Below, piece by piece: positions 53,283-64,000 of a DNA stretch of 64,000 nucleotides (positions are counted from its first letter, which is position 1; every line of letters starts with the position of its first letter). The notes under the pieces are model-generated. The model saw nothing but the letters and a program-made list of their open reading frames with translations, was not told where the DNA came from and ran no database searches. The DNA is taken from contig OX421506.1 of NCBI GenBank assembly GCA_949126835.1, positions 28,285,441 through 28,349,440 of the forward strand, written 5' to 3'. A program made the translations under genes and the position numbers. This stretch comes from Anisus vortex. Lineage: Eukaryota > Mollusca > Gastropoda > Planorbidae.

Positions 53283-53589
53283 CTAAATAAAATAGAATTA
53301 AATTTAGAGTATGATATGTGTTATGAAAATAAACATGAAAATAAACATTTAATTTAATTTTTTTTAACACCGTAGCAAAAATGTCTAAAACTTCCCGCGG
53401 TTTTATAATCTTTTACGAGTCCGATTTTTTTACTAGGGACTTAGAATGTCTATTTCAATTTTTACATGATGATGGTGTGAGTTTGAAAAAAGATATAGGC
53501 GAAAAAGAAAAGGGGGTGGGGGGGGCGAAATGTGCAGTGTCTACTTTTAGCCTTTTATTTATTCGACAGAGCACTTAGTATGGAGCTGC

Positions 53590-54365
53590 AAGGGCGTGAA
53601 CATATCGAAGGAAATGCCCAACAAGTTTGACGTTGATCTAAATATATTTTTTTCTCCAGCTTAAGAGTGAAATTCTTGATGGTTGGCAGTTTATTTCTTT
53701 GAGCCCCTGTTCTGTTGTATTATCATACACTATAATACACATGGACCGCTTGCATTCGTTTTTTTCTGGTCTTATCTTCTTGTTTTGTAATTCCCGATTC
53801 TAAATAAAGTATTTGCCATACAAGTTCCGTTTGCCTACTACTATATAGCCTACCTTTTGATAATAGTGTGCCAAAGTAGGATTTTTAACTCATTCAGCTC
53901 ATCAACTGACAAACATTATCCTGCTCTACTACTCTAGCATTCAATTTCTTATAGAAGTTACTTAAATTGTCTTTTCTGATGGTCTTCCGCGAGCTATTGA
54001 TAATCGCTCTGTGTGCAAGGTTTGTCATAAGTTGCCAACCACTGCACTATAGCATTTTATTCCAAAAGGAAATAATTATATCATTTTTCCTTCATTATTA
54101 TAGCTTTGCAATACAAAAAAAAGGAAGATAATACAAATAAATCCAAAGGACTAATGATGATGATATCATTAATCATTACATATATTCAATAACATATACA
54201 CATATTGACAGGCCTTATAATATTCAATAAAAAGTTAATGTATTGAAAGGTTCGGTAGGCCCATATTTGCCTAACAACAATACATTTATTCCGTTGGCTG
54301 TGTTTTTACTCCTAAATTAGGCCTATTCCTATTTTTTTCCTAAATTATTTCGCCGACATAGAAAC
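53590..54365. other. Intron-like spacer with a MITE end
   Basis: A 'cactataatacacatggaccgcttgc' end at 53729 belongs to the family at 13567/40082. No gene seen. Confidence 0.4.
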
Positions 54366-54371
54366 TATTAC

Positions 54372-54467
54372 CTGTCTTTGTTTTGTCCAAGACAGCCTGA
54401 ATAACCTGTTCCAGACTGATTTCCGATGCGGCTGCCAACAGTGTTTTAAGAATGTCTTCTTGGGATA
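54372..54467 (-). CDS. Candidate exon E2 of a second multi-exon gene
   Basis: 96 bp, phase 1-1, encoding 'SQEDILKTLLAAASEISLE' and more; acceptor ..ctgacag, donor G|GTAATA. Helical. Confidence 0.5.
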
Positions 54468-54479
54468 CTGTCAGAATAT

Positions 54480-55660
54480 CAAGAAAACAACTTCACCAAT
54501 TCTTTTATTTGTTTGAATGAGTGTTTACAAAATATAATATTGATGTGGATTAGTAGAGTTTAATTACGATGGTATTGCTTGCTAGGGATGTTTAGTGGAT
54601 CCGTGCCTAGACCTAAGCACAGAATAAATATAGAACAGAATGCGCAATCGCATTTTTTTCTGTTTCCGGAAGTAATACCGACGCCATACTGTTTAGACTC
54701 AGCGGACCTGGTTACACTATATATTTATGTTTATTTACAATGTCTTTTTCATCAAATCTACAAGTTCGAACACACAAAGCTAATGTTTCAGGCAAAAGGT
54801 ACAAAGGCTGTTGTGTAATAAACTGCAACAATGATGCGAAAACGATTGATTATCGTACAAATAAGCATGTTAAACTACTGGGGTTTTGTGATTTCAATGA
54901 GGGGCAGCGCTTGCTGTGACTGAACAGCCCTATCCTCGAGTGGCAGTCCCTTAAGCATCCCTCGCATTTATACATTGAGGGTGGCTTTATGGAGGATGCT
55001 TTTGCCTTCCTTTTCTGCCTTCTGTCACTGTCAGCCCTGGCCCTTTTTGCTTCCTGGGAGGCCATCCCATTGTAGACGGCCTGTCATTTCCTTTATCCTT
55101 TACGGGGTCAGGAAAGCCATGAAGGGCGCATCCATTGTCTTGCGAGACAGATAGGAGCCATATATATACATATATACATATACAAAGGATAAACAACGGA
55201 AAGCTGTAACCTCATATTACTAAATATTAGTAGCCTTGCTTTAGTCCTAAGCTTGCAAAGACTAGATATCAGTAATAAATAAGTCTTTCTCATTTTATTA
55301 TAGTAGCGTCTCTAGTGACCGCTGCCTTGAGTCAAAAGAAAATGGCGGAAGCCGAGCTTCATTTTTAGCGACTGCGCATATAGGGATTGCGCATTCTGTT
55401 CTATACCTATTCTGTGGGCCTAAGTGATTAGAACGCGACGAGAAATATTAATATCTAATGAAATTGCAAATTAACCCTTCCTCACATACACACACTTATT
55501 GCTCACTTCTCATTGACATCATTGTGGTGCTGTTGTGTTTGTTTAAATGTGGATTTAGCATATAATTTATAATGTGGACTGATCAGGTTTATAATGTGGA
55601 TTTTCGCATGTTTAAAATGTGAAGTTTGCAGAATTCTTATGTGGATTTAGGCTAGTAGTA
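54480..55660. other. Non-coding stretch
   Basis: Open frames at 54850-55293 (minus) lack homologous signatures. The Cys/His pattern near 54960 ('YKCEGCLRDCHSRIGLFSH') is a C2H2-like relic typical of LINE gag/ORF ends, so a repeat fragment is likely. Confidence 0.4.
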
Positions 55661-55669
55661 AAGTAAAGT

Positions 55670-55910
55670 ATCCGGTCAGACCGAATTGATCCATAGGGCA
55701 GGTGAAACAGCGTTCACCAATTTCTGTGGCATACAAAAGGATTGCGTTGCCAGCCAACTCACGTCAGGTACCCATCAGAGCTGGGTGGCCTCATGGACAA
55801 CCCCCAGAACTGGGATTAAAGTCTAGCCTTTACCAGGAATCGAAACCAGGACTTTTATAGCGCCAGTCGAACGCGCTGCCCGTCGATTTAGCAGCTTTCC
55901 AAGCAAATTT
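55670..55910 (-). mobile_element. tRNA-derived SINE
   Basis: 'gaccgaattgatccatagggcaggtgaaacagcgttcaccaa...ggaatcgaaaccaggac' parallels 58540-58760 and 15608. Confidence 0.6.
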
Positions 55911-56041
55911 ATAATGTGATCTAAATCTAATCAGGCTTCTTGTGTGTATTTAGCAGCTTTACAATGTGTATTTAGCAGTTTTACGATGTGTATTTAGCAG
56001 GTTTATAAAATGTATTTTAAGCAGTTTAATCCGAAATCCAC

Positions 56042-56113
56042 CTCCAGGTGCTAGCCGGCAAGCATTTTCATTCACAATCTTTGCCGCTTGGTACAAGTCT
56101 GTTGCGTTGATAC
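56042..56113 (-). CDS. Candidate exon E1 of a second multi-exon gene
   Basis: 72 bp, phase 1-1, encoding 'ATDLYQAAKIVNENACRLA'; acceptor ..cttttccag, donor G|GTGGAT. The second-gene exons E1-E5 are all phase 1-1 short helical segments, so each is skippable. Start and end of the gene not found. Confidence 0.5.
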
Positions 56114-56699
56114 CTGGAAAAGAACAAAGATTTGGGATTTCAAGGAATTTTTTTATTTCTTGTCAGTCTTGCGTTTTATTTAAAATAATTCACACGTAGA
56201 AAGATACCTCAAAATCATGTTCATATAGCCTTACATTGTTGTACAGTAAGCCACTAGATCTATACGTTTTTTCTAAACTCCTATACCGATATCCTACTTC
56301 AAGGCTACTTCAGATAGCCTAGGCCTATATAGTTTCAAAAACTCTTTTTATTCACGTCGCCACAATATTTATATGCCCGTGAGTCGCTAATTAAAGTAGT
56401 ATTTTTAGGATGGCAGGAATTGGTTTTTCACCGTGTCAAACCCAAAGCCCGCGGGTCACATCAGGCCCGTCGCACAATGGGATCCGGCCGGCGAGATAAT
56501 TCATATAATTGTTTTTAAAAAGTAATTATCCACCCACTGAACAATGAATGTTTATCCAGTTCATCTCCCAAACCATAAGTGTGTTTGTTATTTTTTAGTT
56601 TGTTCCTTGTCTGAAATTGAGTTTGGCCTTCCTGGGTTTGGTCATCAGACTATGAGTTATATTAGAATGATTGCGATAAGTAGATACAAAATAACGGAC

Positions 56700-56877
56700 G
56701 CAATTTTTTTTTCTGTTCAAATATCTTTGACGGCTAGTAAACAGCTAAGTATAGAAAAACAAATGGAATTTACCTGTCGATGTTACCTGGACCATTGTGT
56801 GAACGAGGTCAAATACGCCGTTTTCATCCAAGTTGTGGGAATTTCCGATCTCCCTACCGTCACGCTGAATGTGAGTT
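56700..56877 (+). CDS. Possible Ig-like exon, plus strand
   Basis: The open frame contains 'SLTASKQLSIEKQMEFTCRC' and 'VKYAVFIQVVGISDLPTVTL', with several cysteines and alternating hydrophobic residues as in extracellular beta-sandwich domains. It ends at a consensus donor (AAT|GTGAGT, 56875). The acceptor is uncertain. Confidence 0.3.
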
Positions 56878-57329
56878 GAAGGTTTAGAGTTAAAAACATT
56901 GCTATGTAATATAACTAAAACCAAAAAATATATAAATGGATGAAAAGAAACAAGAGTTTATAGACTCTATATCTTGTTGCTAAGCTTATACTGACAATAT
57001 TTGAATGCAAGCTTTGAAAATCTGAAAAGTACTGGCGTTAAGGAACGGGGTTGAAATTGGCGCTTATTTAAAATGCTAGTGTTTATATATTAGTAAGGTA
57101 GTGTAAGAAGGTAGATGTTAAGCCAATAACGTGTCAGTTTAGCACCTATTCAAGCTTTGGCACCTAATCCGATTTTCTCTAGGCCTACTGCACCATCGAG
57201 TTACACTACTTGACCTACAACAAGTTAATGTAAATGTTACAAAGACTTCTGTTTAATTTCTGGAATTACTGACCTACCGTAACTTCATAAAATTGATTGT
57301 TACAATAACAAAAAACTACATTTGATTTG

Positions 57330-57555
57330 TACTGAAACCACAAGCCAAAGTTAGGCCTATTATTTAAAACATATTTGGTTTCGGTCTGAAACCATAAGCC
57401 AAAGTTATTATTTAAAACATATTTGGTTTTGGTCTGAATTTACAAGCAAAAGTTATTATTTAAAACATACTGGTCTTGGTCTGAAACTATAGGCCTAAGC
57501 CAAAGTTATTATTTTAAAATTCTAACCGCATTCAGGCTGAAACAACAGGCCAAAT
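57330..57555. repeat. About 51-bp tandem repeat, four copies
   Basis: Unit 'aaaccataagccaaagttattatttaaaacatatttggtttcggtctg'. Confidence 0.8.
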
Positions 57556-57600
57556 GTATGATTGCAGCGAAAACTAATTCTGACTTCATGGTGTCTTTAG

Positions 57601-57809
57601 GAAAACAGCAGCGGTCCACCAATAACGATGCTTCTGCTGATCTGACGATGTACACAACAAGCAACGGCTTACAGCATTTATACAACATCTACGTCCGGTA
57701 TTACATCGTGGTCAAAACAACTTTTGATTGCCTCCACTTTTTTCATCTCGGATTCAAGCAATTTACCGAAGTGTTATTTGGCACGTATTACTCTGTGTGC
57801 GAAATATAA
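57601..57809 (+). CDS. Possible terminal exon, plus strand
   Basis: After acceptor ..gtgtctttag, a phase 1 frame stays open for about 69 codons to TAA. The only upstream candidate exon ends in phase 0, which would reach a stop after about 14 codons. The link is therefore unresolved and the gene doubtful. Confidence 0.25.
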
Positions 57810-57814
57810 AACAA

Positions 57815-58530
57815 ATAGCTTAGAGGCGTTGGTAGTATTTGATGTTTTACTTGATTAAATGGAAATATTGAAAGAAGAAAGACTAAACAGAAAACAACAA
57901 AATGAATCCTAAACTACTAAGCTTAGGCCCTTAGGCCTATAGTTTTGACCTAACTGATGAATGTTGTTGAAAGATCACGGGAAAATATGGACATTTCGGT
58001 TTCTTTATAGACATATCTACATTATAGCAATCTTTAAAAAATAATATTCCTATCTGTGTCTATATATGATTTATCAAAGACTCGACTCTATAATTTAACT
58101 ATAGACTATAGTCTTTGGATTTATTAATATAATACAAATCCTCACAATAAAACTAAAAATTCTGACATTAGTCGGGGTAAAGTAAAGGCGTCTGGGCATT
58201 GTGCTGGCCACACAATCCCCTAGTAGCCTATGCTATTTCCACAGAAACTGATGAACGCTACTTCACCGGCCCTATGATCAATTTGGTCCAAAGGGTACTT
58301 TCTTTTTTCTCTCAAGATGATAAAAATCTTGCGCAGAAGTCAGTGTACCGTTCTGTAAAGTAAAAATACACGAGTAAAATGTCCCCAACAATTGGAATGC
58401 TATAAATGGCTACACGCTACACATGACTTTGTAAAGTCATTCATTAGGTTCCAAATGTAACAATATTCTTAAATACGATTGTATTTTCTGTAAGACTTTA
58501 AAAAAAGCAAAAAATAAAATGTTGCTCATT
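57815..58530. other. Non-coding stretch
   Basis: No gene recognised. Confidence 0.4.
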
Positions 58531-58534
58531 CAGA

Positions 58535-58760
58535 CCAATTCGATCAGTAGAGATTTGTAAAGGAGCGTTCACAAGTTTATATGAATGTGTGGCCTACACA
58601 ATGCCCAGCCGCCTTAGTAATTTCAAACCTCTGCGTCAGGTACGCTTTTAGAGCTGGGTAAACTCCTGGACACCCTCTAGTCTTCTAGACCTAATAATAA
58701 ATCCTAGCCTTCACCGGCATTCGAACCCAGGACCCTCGGTCCTTTTTTTAGCGAGCTGCC
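58535..58760 (-). mobile_element. tRNA-derived SINE
   Basis: Minus-sense B box 'gggttcgaatgccgg' near 58715; same layout as 15608-15800. Confidence 0.65.
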
Positions 58761-58764
58761 TCTC

Positions 58765-59800
58765 AGTCTTGAAAATAATTAGTTTTTTACTTAGACTTAA
58801 AAGTGACCTGTTGTAAAAACTTTTTTAAGAGTGTTTGCAGAACTCTCAAATGCACTTAGACTAGGTAGGCCTATAAGCCTTTAAATGCCTATGTATCAAT
58901 ATAATCAATCTATACATTACATTATCTGAGATAGACTCTAGGCCTAGGCCTATATAGATTTTTTTTTAATAGGCCTCTCTACCCGATAAAAAAATTATAT
59001 ATTTTTTTAATATAATTTTCGGTTAAAATATAATATTTGTTATTTGTATGCATTATTATTAAAATATGTAGGCCAATTCTATGAAAAATGTAAGTAGGCC
59101 TAACAAAGTAGATCTATTTATGATTTAGAAATAGGCCTAGATTTGAATCTATAATAAACATGTCAATCCAAAGCGAGTCCCATATCAGATGAACACTTGA
59201 GTTATTTATCTATCGGACTATTTTTAAGTGAGAATACGAGCCGAGTTTCCTTTCCTAGAACTCGGAGAACGAACTCTGCTTAATGTCGCAACATGGACAC
59301 ATTACCATATTATAGGTTCGGCGCGAATGGTTTGCCGTTCTATCTATTTTAAACTAATCTATCTATCGCTTTGTGGGTAGGCCTACATGTCTCAATAGTC
59401 GATATAAGAGCTTATATCTGCGGCCCTTACCCCTTTGTCAAAACTACCGAGGACGCCCCTGTAGCTAAGAATCCATTATAATACCGGACCAGTTGATACG
59501 ACGACGTGGTGTGCCCGCTGGGGGTATCCTGCACTGTGGGCAGGAATGATTACTCCGTCAGAACCTTGAAACGAGCGCGCACTTGATCTAGATAAGAGCA
59601 TCCAAAAGTGTTCATCTATCGATACAATAATATATACACATCAAAAGGAGTGCCGGTAGCCGTGATGTTATTTTCGTGACCGAAATATTGCGAAGACCTT
59701 GTAGAGTAAGTAAAATAACGCCTTAACCCTCCCACACCCCACATCTGTTACACTTTTAATAAAGAGAAGAGTGAAAAGTAAAATAAAACAACCAATTAGA
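58765..59800. other. AT-rich stretch with frequent 'aggcctat' words
   Basis: No gene seen. A repeat piece 'gatacgacgacgtggtgtgcccgctggggg' lies at 59497. Confidence 0.4.
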
Positions 59801-59801
59801 C

Positions 59802-60046
59802 CAGGCATCTCCAAACTACGGCCCGCGGGACAAATGCGGCCCGCGAGGCCTTCTCATCCGGCCCGTGGAGACCTTTTTATCTACGGATAAAATTACGGAA
59901 ATTTACCTGTATCCTGCCAAGATCAGCCGCCGCTTACGAGAAGGTTGTGTTCTCTTTTTTATTTGGACCTCAAGTGTGTCGTAGGCCCCCCAACTACCGT
60001 TTGATAGTTAATGCGGCCCTCGGACTGAAAAGTTTGGAGACCCCTG
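59802..60046. mobile_element. hAT-type MITE with 8-bp duplication AATTAGAC
   Basis: CAGGCATCTCCAAACT..AGTTTGGAGACCCCTG imperfect inverted ends; perfect AATTAGAC at 59794-59801 and 60047-60054. 245 bp. Confidence 0.85.
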
Positions 60047-60099
60047 AATTAGACGATGAAAGAAGTCTGACTTGATGCATTGCAAGCAATGTTATGGGA

Positions 60100-60360
60100 T
60101 ATGTTTCGCTTAAAAAACTCATTATTTCAATATTTACCTTAGATAACATTTAACATGCTTTAGACCCCTACTGTCTTAGGCCTACTTATGGGTTGGGTCA
60201 GTTAATGCTACATTTATTTGATTTGTCTTTTTTAAATCATCAATTAGCTTTGTCACCTAGCCTGGAGTAATATCTGTGTTCTTAGTTGTATGTTTAATGC
60301 GCTCTGAGCTTACATTATGTTTGTTGGCAGCGCTATACAAATATTATTATTATTATTGTT
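60100..60360 (+). mobile_element. LINE 3' end with ATT tail
   Basis: Copy of the 3' part of 15279-15605, ending 'ggcagcgctatacaaatattattattattatt'. Confidence 0.7.
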
Positions 60361-60479
60361 CTGTGTGACTCAAAAACCTTTCCCGAGAAAGCATTTCGGT
60401 TACAGATTGAAACTGCTGAAATGGACAACATTGCCTCGTCATTGGAATTTTGGATTGAACTTGAACCATGGGATGTCTT

Positions 60480-60650
60480 CTTCTTATATTACAGAAGATT
60501 TTCGCGCCCTACGCTCTTCCGTGGACCGAATCTAGTCTTGCATTTTGTATTAATGATGATAAGTTACTGGCTTTCCTGGTTTGTTCAGGCAACCCATTCC
60601 ATACCCGGATGTCTCTCGGGAAGAAAGAGTACTTATAGGCCTATGCATTT
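60480..60650 (-). mobile_element. CR1/Jockey-like LINE 3'-end fragment
   Basis: 'gcgccctacgctcttccgtggaccgaatctagtcttgcatttt...caggcaacccattccatacccgg' matches the 47-kb LINE 3' end. Confidence 0.7.
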
Positions 60651-60659
60651 AAGTAGATG

Positions 60660-61330
60660 TTAGTAAAGACTGTATGTCGTATGCCTAAAAAATGTAAAGT
60701 AATTACAACTAAACAAAACTACAATGAGATTGAACACCTGGAGACTAAAAATCCAAATTGACAAAATCTCGATTGAAAAAATCGTTTTTTTTTTCGGATG
60801 TTTTATTTGTTTAAAAATTGAAACAATCTGCATAGCTTATAGACGCTATTGTTATGATTTACTATTGTAAAGCTATGACAGTTCTGTAACCTACACGATT
60901 TTGTTCATCATTTAAACATAATTTTAATATTCCTATTTAATTTGAATGATGGGAAGAGAGATAATAATAAATAGTATTACAATATGCCTTCTTGTCTTCT
61001 TCTTAACCCCCCCCTCTCAATCAGCCCCATTTGTTCTAGTTTTTTTTTTTTTTTAATGCTCTATTTAAAACCAGACTTACATATCATTGCAACATTTAAA
61101 AAAACACACAAAAAAAGACAAAGAAAAATGACAATAATTAATATATATATGTTTTTATTTGTTTATTATTATTATTTACTAACTCACAACTAATAAATAA
61201 ATACCCGTAATAGTAACAATAAAAAATATTGTAAGAAAAGATCCGTTGTATATTAGCTAATGTTATTATACATCTAAGAGTCCAATAAAAACAATGACAA
61301 TGTACATAATTAATATGACAAAAGAAAGAT
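60660..61330. other. AT-rich non-coding stretch
   Basis: No gene recognised. Confidence 0.4.
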
Positions 61331-61332
61331 AA

Positions 61333-62965
61333 CCCAAACAATGCTACACTACAGTATAATACATTTAAACAAAGGAAAGATAACCCAACCAATGCTACAC
61401 TTCAGTATAAATCATTTAAACAAAGGAAAGATAACCCAACCAATGCTACACTTCAGTATAATACATTTAAACAAAGGAAAGATAACCCAACCAATGCTAT
61501 ACCACAGTATAAATCATTTAAACAAAGGAAAGATAACCCAACCAATGCTACACTTCAGTATAACACATTTAAACAAAGGAAAGATAACCCAACCAATGCT
61601 ATACTACAGTATAAATCATTTAAACAAAGGAAACACAATCCAACCAATGCTTCATTACAGTATAATAAATTTAAACAAAGGAAAGATAACCAAACCAATG
61701 CTACACTTCAGTATAATACATTTAAACAAAGGAAAGATAACCCAACCAATGCTACACTTCAGTATAAATCATTTAAACAAAGGAAAGATAACCCAACCAA
61801 TGCTACACTTCAGTATAATACATTTAAACAAAGGAAAGATAACCCAACCAATGCTATACTACAGTATAATAAATTTAAACAAACAAAAGATAACCCAACC
61901 AATGCTACACTTCAGTATAATACATTTAAACAAAGGAAAGATAACCCAACCAATGCTACACTTCAGTATAATACATTTAAACAAAGGAAAGATAACCCAA
62001 ACAATGCTATACGACAGTATAATAAATTTAAACAAAGGAAAGATAATCCAACCAATGATACACTACAGCATAATAAATTTAAACAAAGGAAAGATAATTC
62101 AACCAATGCTACACTGCAGTATAATATATTTAAACAAAGGAAAGATAACCCAACCAATGCTACACTACAGTATAACATAAATTTAAACAAAGGAAAGATA
62201 ATCCAACCAATGATACACTACAGCATAATCAATTTAAACAAAGGAAAGATAATTCAACCAATGCTACACTACAGTATAATATATTTAAACAAAGGAAAGA
62301 TAATCCAACCAATTCTACATTACAGTAAAATAAATTTAAACAAAGGAAAGATAATCCAACCAATTCTACATTACAGTAAAATAAATTTTTACAAAGGAAA
62401 GATAATCCAGACAATGCTACATTACAGTATAATAAATTTAAACAAGGGAAAGACAATCCAGCCAATGCTACATTACAGTATAATAAATTTATACAAAGCA
62501 AAGATAACCCAAGCAATGCTACACTACAGTATAATAAATTTAAACAAAGGAAAGATAATTCAACCAATGCTACACTACAGTATAATACATTTAAACAAAG
62601 GAAAGATAACCCAACCCATGCTACACTACAGTATAACATAAATTTAAACAAAGGAAAGATAATCCAACCAATGCTACACTACAGTAAAATAAAGTTTAAC
62701 AAAGGAAAGATAATCCAGACAATGGATCCAATGCTACCCTACAGTATAATAAATTTAAACAAAGGAAAGATAATCCAACCAATGCTACCCTACAGTATAA
62801 TAAATTTAAACAAAGGAAAGATAATCCAACCAATGCTACACTACAGTATAATAAATTTAAACAAGGAATACACAAACCAACCAATGCTACACTACAGTAT
62901 AATAAATTTAAACAAAGGAAAGATAACCCAACTAATGCTACAATACAATCAATTATATAAACCTC
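61333..62965. repeat. 51-bp minisatellite, about 32 copies, open on both strands
   Basis: Unit 'aaaggaaagataacccaaccaatgctacacttcagtataatacatttaaac'. Because 51 is 17 codons, plus-strand frames read repeats of 'MLHFSIIHLNKGKITQP' over 279, 143 and 109 codons, and minus-strand frames read 'VALVGLSFLCLNLLYCS'. No splice or promoter signals, and the nucleotide drift is not codon-biased, so it is treated as satellite. Confidence 0.9.
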
Positions 62966-62969
62966 TGTG

Positions 62970-63325
62970 CCCAATCATTATTAAAAATATAAATAAATAA
63001 TGTCAGTAAAAAAAAGAATTTTTATTTAACAACATTACTCAAGATGGGAATGAATAGATGGAAGGTCAAAAGATAGATGGAATGTTGAATTTAAATTTAA
63101 AGAACATTAAGTTTATATATATATATATACTGTACCGTATATTGAAGTATACATCATAATATTTTTTATCACTAGATTAGACAAAACGACTTTATATTTG
63201 ACTACATATATATGACTACACCATATTTTAGATTAAATCCTTGCATATATATATAAAACTGGCATTTATAAGTTTTATTCATTTGTTGTTTGTTTAAATA
63301 TTATGTGGAGTTTGTTTTATCTCTT
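62970..63325. other. AT-rich non-coding stretch
   Basis: TA tracts at 63115 and 63245; no gene. Confidence 0.4.
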
Positions 63326-63329
63326 AGCC

Positions 63330-63640
63330 CAGGGGTCTCCAAACTACGGCCCGCGGGCCTCTCATCCGGCCGGTGGAGACCTTTTTATTTTTTTATTTGC
63401 AAGAAATGTCTGCTATTTTGGCACCCAGGAAACAATTTCACCATTCCCACTAATACAGGTGTTCATGTATAGTGTATCAGTGTGTTATTAAATAATAACT
63501 GTATAAAATAATATTAAATAAATAATTAAAAACAACATGTTTTGATTCTTTTTTATTTGGACCTAGAGTGTGTGGTCGGCCCCCGAACTGCTGTTTTATA
63601 GTTATTGCAGCCCTCGGGCTGAAAAGTTTGGAGACCCCTG
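63330..63640. mobile_element. hAT-type MITE
   Basis: CAGGGGTCTCCAAACT..AGTTTGGAGACCCCTG inverted ends; same family as 59802-60046. Flanks TCTTAGCC and TCTTAAGT are only partly alike. Confidence 0.7.
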
Positions 63641-63644
63641 TCTT

Positions 63645-64000
63645 AAGTCAATAAAAACACAATACAGGCATCATAAATTTATTTAAGACAACTGGGTTGG
63701 GCCTTGGAGTAGCATCAAACTTAAAGCTTCCTAAAAAAATTAGTTAGGCCTACACTGCCAGTATACAGTGATCAATGGCTGCATTGATAACAACTAAAAA
63801 AGTCAATGTTGTCAAAACTAGTTAATCTTTATAACATGACAGCCTGATAGATGGAAATGTAAAAAAGTGTATTTTTTTAAAATATATAAATACCGGAGAT
63901 GTGTCACTAGCTCAAGTGACTCAATATATTCTATTTAAAATTGCTGTACCCATTTTTCACTTTAGAAAAGTTAACTTCATGAAGAAGTTTGAACAATAGT
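63645..64000. other. Non-coding stretch at window end
   Basis: No gene recognised. Confidence 0.4.

Noticed and set aside
54850..55293. Minus-strand ORFs with a C2H2-like pattern
   Set aside because: Short, without a continuous domain, probably a retrotransposon relic; not enough to call a gene.
56440..56510. Possible further hAT-type MITE ('aaagcccgcgggtcacatcaggcccg')
   Set aside because: Only one end-like segment; no matching inverted end or duplication found.

Overview
The window looks like a gene-poor, AT-rich piece of an animal nuclear genome, most likely a heterobranch/pulmonate snail or a related mollusc (inference). Grounds: GT-AG introns, a nuclear-type tRNA-Leu, tRNA-derived SINEs, many CR1/Jockey-type non-LTR retrotransposon fragments, hAT-type MITEs with 8-bp target duplications, and several large minisatellites. 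No long single-exon host gene is present.

The centrepiece is one complete Maverick/Polinton, a virus-like DNA transposon, at 19238-33015 (13,778 bp). It has 657-bp terminal inverted repeats (TIRs) starting 5'-AG, and a 6-bp target duplication TGTAAA at 19232-19237 and 33016-33021. A compact minus-strand block (31559 down to 25435) encodes packaging ATPase, a small basic protein, a coiled-coil/lysine-rich protein, rve integrase with chromodomain, a two-helix membrane protein, a penton-like minor capsid protein (one frameshift), a pVI/core-like protein, major capsid protein, adenain-like protease and a PC4-like ssDNA-binding protein. Three more genes sit nearer the ends: a two-exon gene of unknown function (20579-21053, +), a two-exon Bcl-2 homologue with BH4/BH3/BH1/BH2 and a tail anchor (22412-23129, -), and a Cys/His plus proline-rich protein with PPxY motifs (31640-32359, +). 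No protein-primed DNA polymerase B, the usual replication gene of the family, is visible anywhere. Its place is taken by about 4 kb of AT-rich and microsatellite DNA.

The Polinton sits inside a non-LTR retrotransposon copy (18780-19231 and 33022-33900). That copy lies in an intron of a minus-strand host gene made of repeated exon modules A-B-C-L: exons at 39.3, 37.6, 36.1, 35.3, 34.0, 17.1, 16.1, 14.8, 13.2, 4.7 and 3.5 kb. All splice phases agree and each module is symmetric (phase 1-1). Its products look like secreted or membrane, cysteine- and N-glycan-rich beta-sandwich domains. A second minus-strand series of short, mostly phase 1-1 exons lies at 56.1-50.6 kb, and weak plus-strand exon candidates at 56.7-57.8 kb.

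The rest is repeats: minisatellites of 17 bp (5.5 kb), 29 bp (8.6-9.8 kb), 34 bp (45.9-46.8 kb), about 43 bp (50.1-50.6 kb) and 51 bp (61.3-63.0 kb), GATA and GA/TG microsatellites, MITEs, SINEs and LINE fragments.
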